64,000 nucleotides of DNA, from assembly GCF_000368085.1 (NCBI RefSeq), contig NZ_KB849239.1:1020269-1084268 (forward strand), written 5' to 3'. Of the stretch, positions 61,310-64,000 are shown piece by piece. The DNA is from Acinetobacter nosocomialis NIPH 2119 (GTDB lineage Bacteria; Pseudomonadota; Gammaproteobacteria; Pseudomonadales; Moraxellaceae). The position numbers and the translations under genes are program-made. The stretch's first letter is position 1; every line of letters begins with the position of its first letter. The notes below the pieces were generated by a model. It made no database searches. It saw only the letters and a list, made by a program, of their open reading frames with translations, and was not told where the DNA came from.

Positions 61310-64000
61310 TGTCACAATTTTTTATTCGTCGTCCTGTTTTTGCATGGGTCATCGCGATCTTTATTATTATATTTGGATTATTAAGTATTCCTAAATTACC
61401 AATCGCGCGCTTTCCAAGTGTAGCTCCGCCACAAGTAAATATTAGTGCGGTTTATCCGGGTGCTACAGCTAAAACTATTAACGATAGTGTCGTCACCTTA
61501 ATTGAGCGTGAATTATCGGGTGTAAAAAATCTACTCTACTATAGTGCGACGACAGATACCTCCGGTACAGCAGAGATTACTGCTACGTTTAAACCGGGCA
61601 CAGATGTCGAGATGGCTCAGGTCGACGTTCAAAATAAAATCAAGGCTGTAGAAGCTCGTTTACCGCAGATTGTGCGTCAGCAAGGTTTACAGGTGGAAGC
61701 TTCATCGTCCGGATTTTTAATGCTGGTCGGGATTAACTCTCCAAATAATCAATATTCAGAAGTTGATTTAAGTGATTACCTTGTTCGTAATGTTGTAGAA
61801 GAGCTAAAACGTGTCGAAGGTGTAGGGAAGGTTCAATCTTTTGGTGCCGAGAAAGCTATGCGTATTTGGGTCGATCCGAATAAGCTGGTTTCTTATGGTT
61901 TATCGATTAGTGATGTGAATAATGCAATTCGAGAAAACAACGTCGAAATTGCACCCGGTCGACTTGGTGATTTACCCGCTGAGAAAGGGCAACTCATTAC
62001 TATTCCACTGTCTGCACAAGGGCAATTGTCTAGTGTCGAGCAATTTAAAAATATCAGTTTAAAAAGTAAAACTAACGGTAGCGTTATCAAGTTATCTGAT
62101 GTTGCAAATGTTGAAATCGGTTCCCAAGCCTACAACTTTGCCATTTTGGAAAATGGTAAACCTGCGACTGCTGCAGCAATTCAGTTAAGCCCCGGTGCGA
62201 ATGCCGTGAAAACTGCCGAAGGTGTTCGAGCAAAAATTGAAGAGTTAAAGTTAAATTTACCAGAAGGCATGGAGTTTAGTATTCCTTACGACACCGCGCC
62301 GTTTGTTAAAATTTCAATTGAAAAGGTAATTCATACATTACTTGAAGCCATGGTTCTGGTTTTCATTGTAATGTACCTATTTTTGCACAATGTCCGCTAT
62401 ACGCTTATTCCAGCGATTGTGGCGCCTATTGCCTTACTCGGTACTTTTACCGTAATGCTACTTGCCGGTTTTTCAATTAACGTACTCACCATGTTCGGTA
62501 TGGTGCTTGCCATCGGGATTATTGTCGACGATGCGATTGTTGTGGTTGAAAACGTAGAAAGGATTATGGCGACTGAGGGATTAAATCCTAAAGAAGCAAC
62601 ATCTAAAGCAATGAAAGAGATTACCAGCCCCATTATTGGTATTACGCTGGTATTGGCAGCAGTATTTTTACCTATGGCATTTGCTAGTGGTTCTGTAGGG
62701 GTTATCTATAAACAGTTTACCTTGACCATGTCGGTGTCTATTTTATTTTCAGCGCTATTGGCACTCATTTTAACACCGGCACTTTGCGCTACGATTCTAA
62801 AGCCAATTGATGGGCATCATCAGAAGAAAGGCTTCTTTGCATGGTTTGACCGCAGCTTCGATAAAGTCACTAAAAAGTATGAATTGATGCTGCTTAAAAT
62901 CATCAAACATACTGTGCCAATGATGGTGATCTTTTTAGTGATTACAGGTATCACCTTTGCTGGAATGAAATATTGGCCAACTGCATTTATGCCAGAAGAA
63001 GATCAGGGCTGGTTCATGACTTCATTTCAATTACCTTCAGATGCAACTACTGAACGTACCCGAAATGTAGTCAATCAATTTGAACATAATTTGAAAGATA
63101 ACCCCGATGTAAAAAGTAATACCACTATTTTAGGTTGGGGCTTTAGTGGTGCAGGACAAAACGTAGCGGTGGCTTTTACTACCCTCAAAGACTTCAAAGA
63201 ACGAACTGGTACGGCATCTGAAATGACGAACGCCGTGAATACCTCAATGGCAAATAGTACGGAAGGTGAGACCATGGCCGTATTACCACCCGCTATTGAT
63301 GAGTTAGGTACTTTTTCAGGTTTCAGTTTACGTTTACAAGACCGTGCTAACTTAGGTATGCCTGCTTTATTGGCTGCTCAAGATGAACTTATGGCAATGG
63401 CAGCCAAGAATAAAAAGTTCTATATGGTTTGGAATGAAGGGTTGCCACAAGGTGACAATATTTCTTTAAAAATTGACCGTGAAAAGCTGAGTGCACTTGG
63501 TGTTAAGTTTTCTGATGTTTCAGACATCATTTCTACATCAATGGGTTCAATGTATATCAATGATTTCCCTAATCAAGGGCGTATGCAACAAGTCATTGTA
63601 CAAGTTGAGGCCAAATCACGTATGCAATTGAAAGATATATTGAATCTGAAAGTCATGGGTTCAAGCGGTCAATTAGTATCTTTATCTGAAGTCGTGACGC
63701 CACAATGGAATAAAGCACCGCAACAATATAACCGTTACAACGGACGACCATCTTTAAGTATTGCCGGTATTCCGAACTTCGATACTTCATCGGGTGAAGC
63801 AATGCGTGAAATGGAACAATTGATTGCGAAATTACCGAAAGGTATTGGTTATGAATGGACGGGTATTTCTTTACAGGAAAAACAGTCTGAATCTCAAATG
63901 GCCTTTTTACTTGGCTTATCCATGTTAGTTGTTTTCCTTGTATTGGCTGCACTCTATGAGAGCTGGGCAATTCCACTTTCTGTGATGCTGGTTGTGCCAC
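61306..64000 (+). CDS. adeB: RND multidrug efflux transporter AdeB (3' end outside window)
   Basis: About 898 of ~1036 residues lie in the window. Start ATG 61306 (or the next, 61309), AAGGAG 7 bp upstream. Recognisable RND features: 'MMSQFFIRRPVFAWVIAIFIIIFGLLSI' first helix, proton-relay Asp pair in 'GIIVDDAIVVVENVER', 'LILTPALCATIL', periplasmic loops, and 'ALYESWAIPLSV' at the edge. Sequence agrees with A. baumannii AdeB from memory with scattered substitutions (for example in 61306+1770 region). Transports substrates in exchange for protons. Whether adeC follows is not visible. Confidence 0.96.
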   Translation, partial: MMSQFFIRRPVFAWVIAIFIIIFGLLSIPKLPIARFPSVAPPQVNISAVYPGATAKTINDSVVTLIERELSGVKNLLYYSATTDTSGTAEITATFKPGTDVEMAQVDVQNKIKAVEARLPQIVRQQGLQVEASSSGFLMLVGINSPNNQYSEVDLSDYLVRNVVEELKRVEGVGKVQSFGAEKAMRIWVDPNKLVSYGLSISDVNNAIRENNVEIAPGRLGDLPAEKGQLITIPLSAQGQLSSVEQFKNISLKSKTNGSVIKLSDVANVEIGSQAYNFAILENGKPATAAAIQLSPGANAVKTAEGVRAKIEELKLNLPEGMEFSIPYDTAPFVKISIEKVIHTLLEAMVLVFIVMYLFLHNVRYTLIPAIVAPIALLGTFTVMLLAGFSINVLTMFGMVLAIGIIVDDAIVVVENVERIMATEGLNPKEATSKAMKEITSPIIGITLVLAAVFLPMAFASGSVGVIYKQFTLTMSVSILFSALLALILTPALCATILKPIDGHHQKKGFFAWFDRSFDKVTKKYELMLLKIIKHTVPMMVIFLVITGITFAGMKYWPTAFMPEEDQGWFMTSFQLPSDATTERTRNVVNQFEHNLKDNPDVKSNTTILGWGFSGAGQNVAVAFTTLKDFKERTGTASEMTNAVNTSMANSTEGETMAVLPPAIDELGTFSGFSLRLQDRANLGMPALLAAQDELMAMAAKNKKFYMVWNEGLPQGDNISLKIDREKLSALGVKFSDVSDIISTSMGSMYINDFPNQGRMQQVIVQVEAKSRMQLKDILNLKVMGSSGQLVSLSEVVTPQWNKAPQQYNRYNGRPSLSIAGIPNFDTSSGEAMREMEQLIAKLPKGIGYEWTGISLQEKQSESQMAFLLGLSMLVVFLVLAALYESWAIPLSVMLVVP

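Noticed and set aside
63653..64000. 115-codon minus-strand frame at the window end
   Set aside because: It is antisense to adeB, whose sequence is secure.

Overview
The window reads as chromosome of an Acinetobacter calcoaceticus-baumannii complex species. The grounds are low-GC gene-dense sequence, the adeSR/adeAB drug-efflux locus at the right edge whose proteins match my memory of A. baumannii AdeR, AdeS, AdeA and AdeB closely, and a giant Bap-type RTX adhesin at the left edge. AdeS and AdeB differ from the A. baumannii sequences I remember at a fair number of positions (AdeS is about one residue shorter near its N-terminus). A sister species such as A. nosocomialis or A. pittii, or a divergent baumannii lineage, is therefore possible; this is inference from memory. 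No rRNA, tRNA, IS element or CRISPR array was recognised.

Layout. 1-3.1 kb: 3' end of a type I-secreted RTX/Ig-like adhesin with three 513-bp internal repeats. 3.2-6.6 kb: an EmrAB-type pump with a divergent TetR regulator and a perfect palindromic operator. 6.7-15.9 kb: sugar-acid catabolism. A minus-strand set (dehydratase, XylX-like dehydratase, alpha-ketoglutarate semialdehyde dehydrogenase) would carry out a Weimberg-type route from a pentonate to 2-oxoglutarate. A LysR regulator and a plus-strand set (epimerase-type dehydrogenase, MFS importer, 3-hydroxyacid dehydrogenase) lie beside it. 16.1-19.4 kb: an iron-siderophore/cobalamin ABC importer with a GNAT gene. 19.4-21.1 kb: an AraC regulator and a TauE/SafE permease. 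21.2-24.5 kb: NAD salvage (PRPP synthetase, NadV, NrtR-like Nudix regulator) behind a long perfect palindrome. 24.6-26 kb: a methylenetetrahydrofolate reductase with a Cys-rich C-terminal domain.

26-30 kb is an AT-rich islet of small orphan genes, including two tandem pairs of paralogues, most followed by clear terminators. 30-31.2 kb: a long OmpW-family porin. 31.5-33.8 kb: a LuxR-type regulator and an amidase with a perfect 18-bp palindrome between them. 34.5-42.1 kb: a tightly coupled operon joining a complete MFP-MFS-TolC export channel to a GH3-type acyl-amino-acid ligase and two GNAT-like proteins. It looks like a small-molecule make-and-export system and is the most interesting metabolic cluster here.

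42.4-44.5 kb: a secreted SurE phosphatase, a lipoprotein and an HD-domain gene. 44.5-49.9 kb is foreign-looking: a structured segment that resembles the C4 antisense RNA of temperate-phage immunity loci, a TetR gene, a two-gene Gabija anti-phage defence system (gajA, gajB) and a GNAT gene. 50-53.9 kb: an alcohol dehydrogenase/SDR/alpha-beta hydrolase set with a divergent LysR gene. 54-57.5 kb: a third EmrAB-type pump with a TetR regulator and a palindromic operator. 57.7-64 kb: a small membrane protein, then adeS, adeR, the AdeR direct-repeat box, adeA and adeB (cut by the window end).
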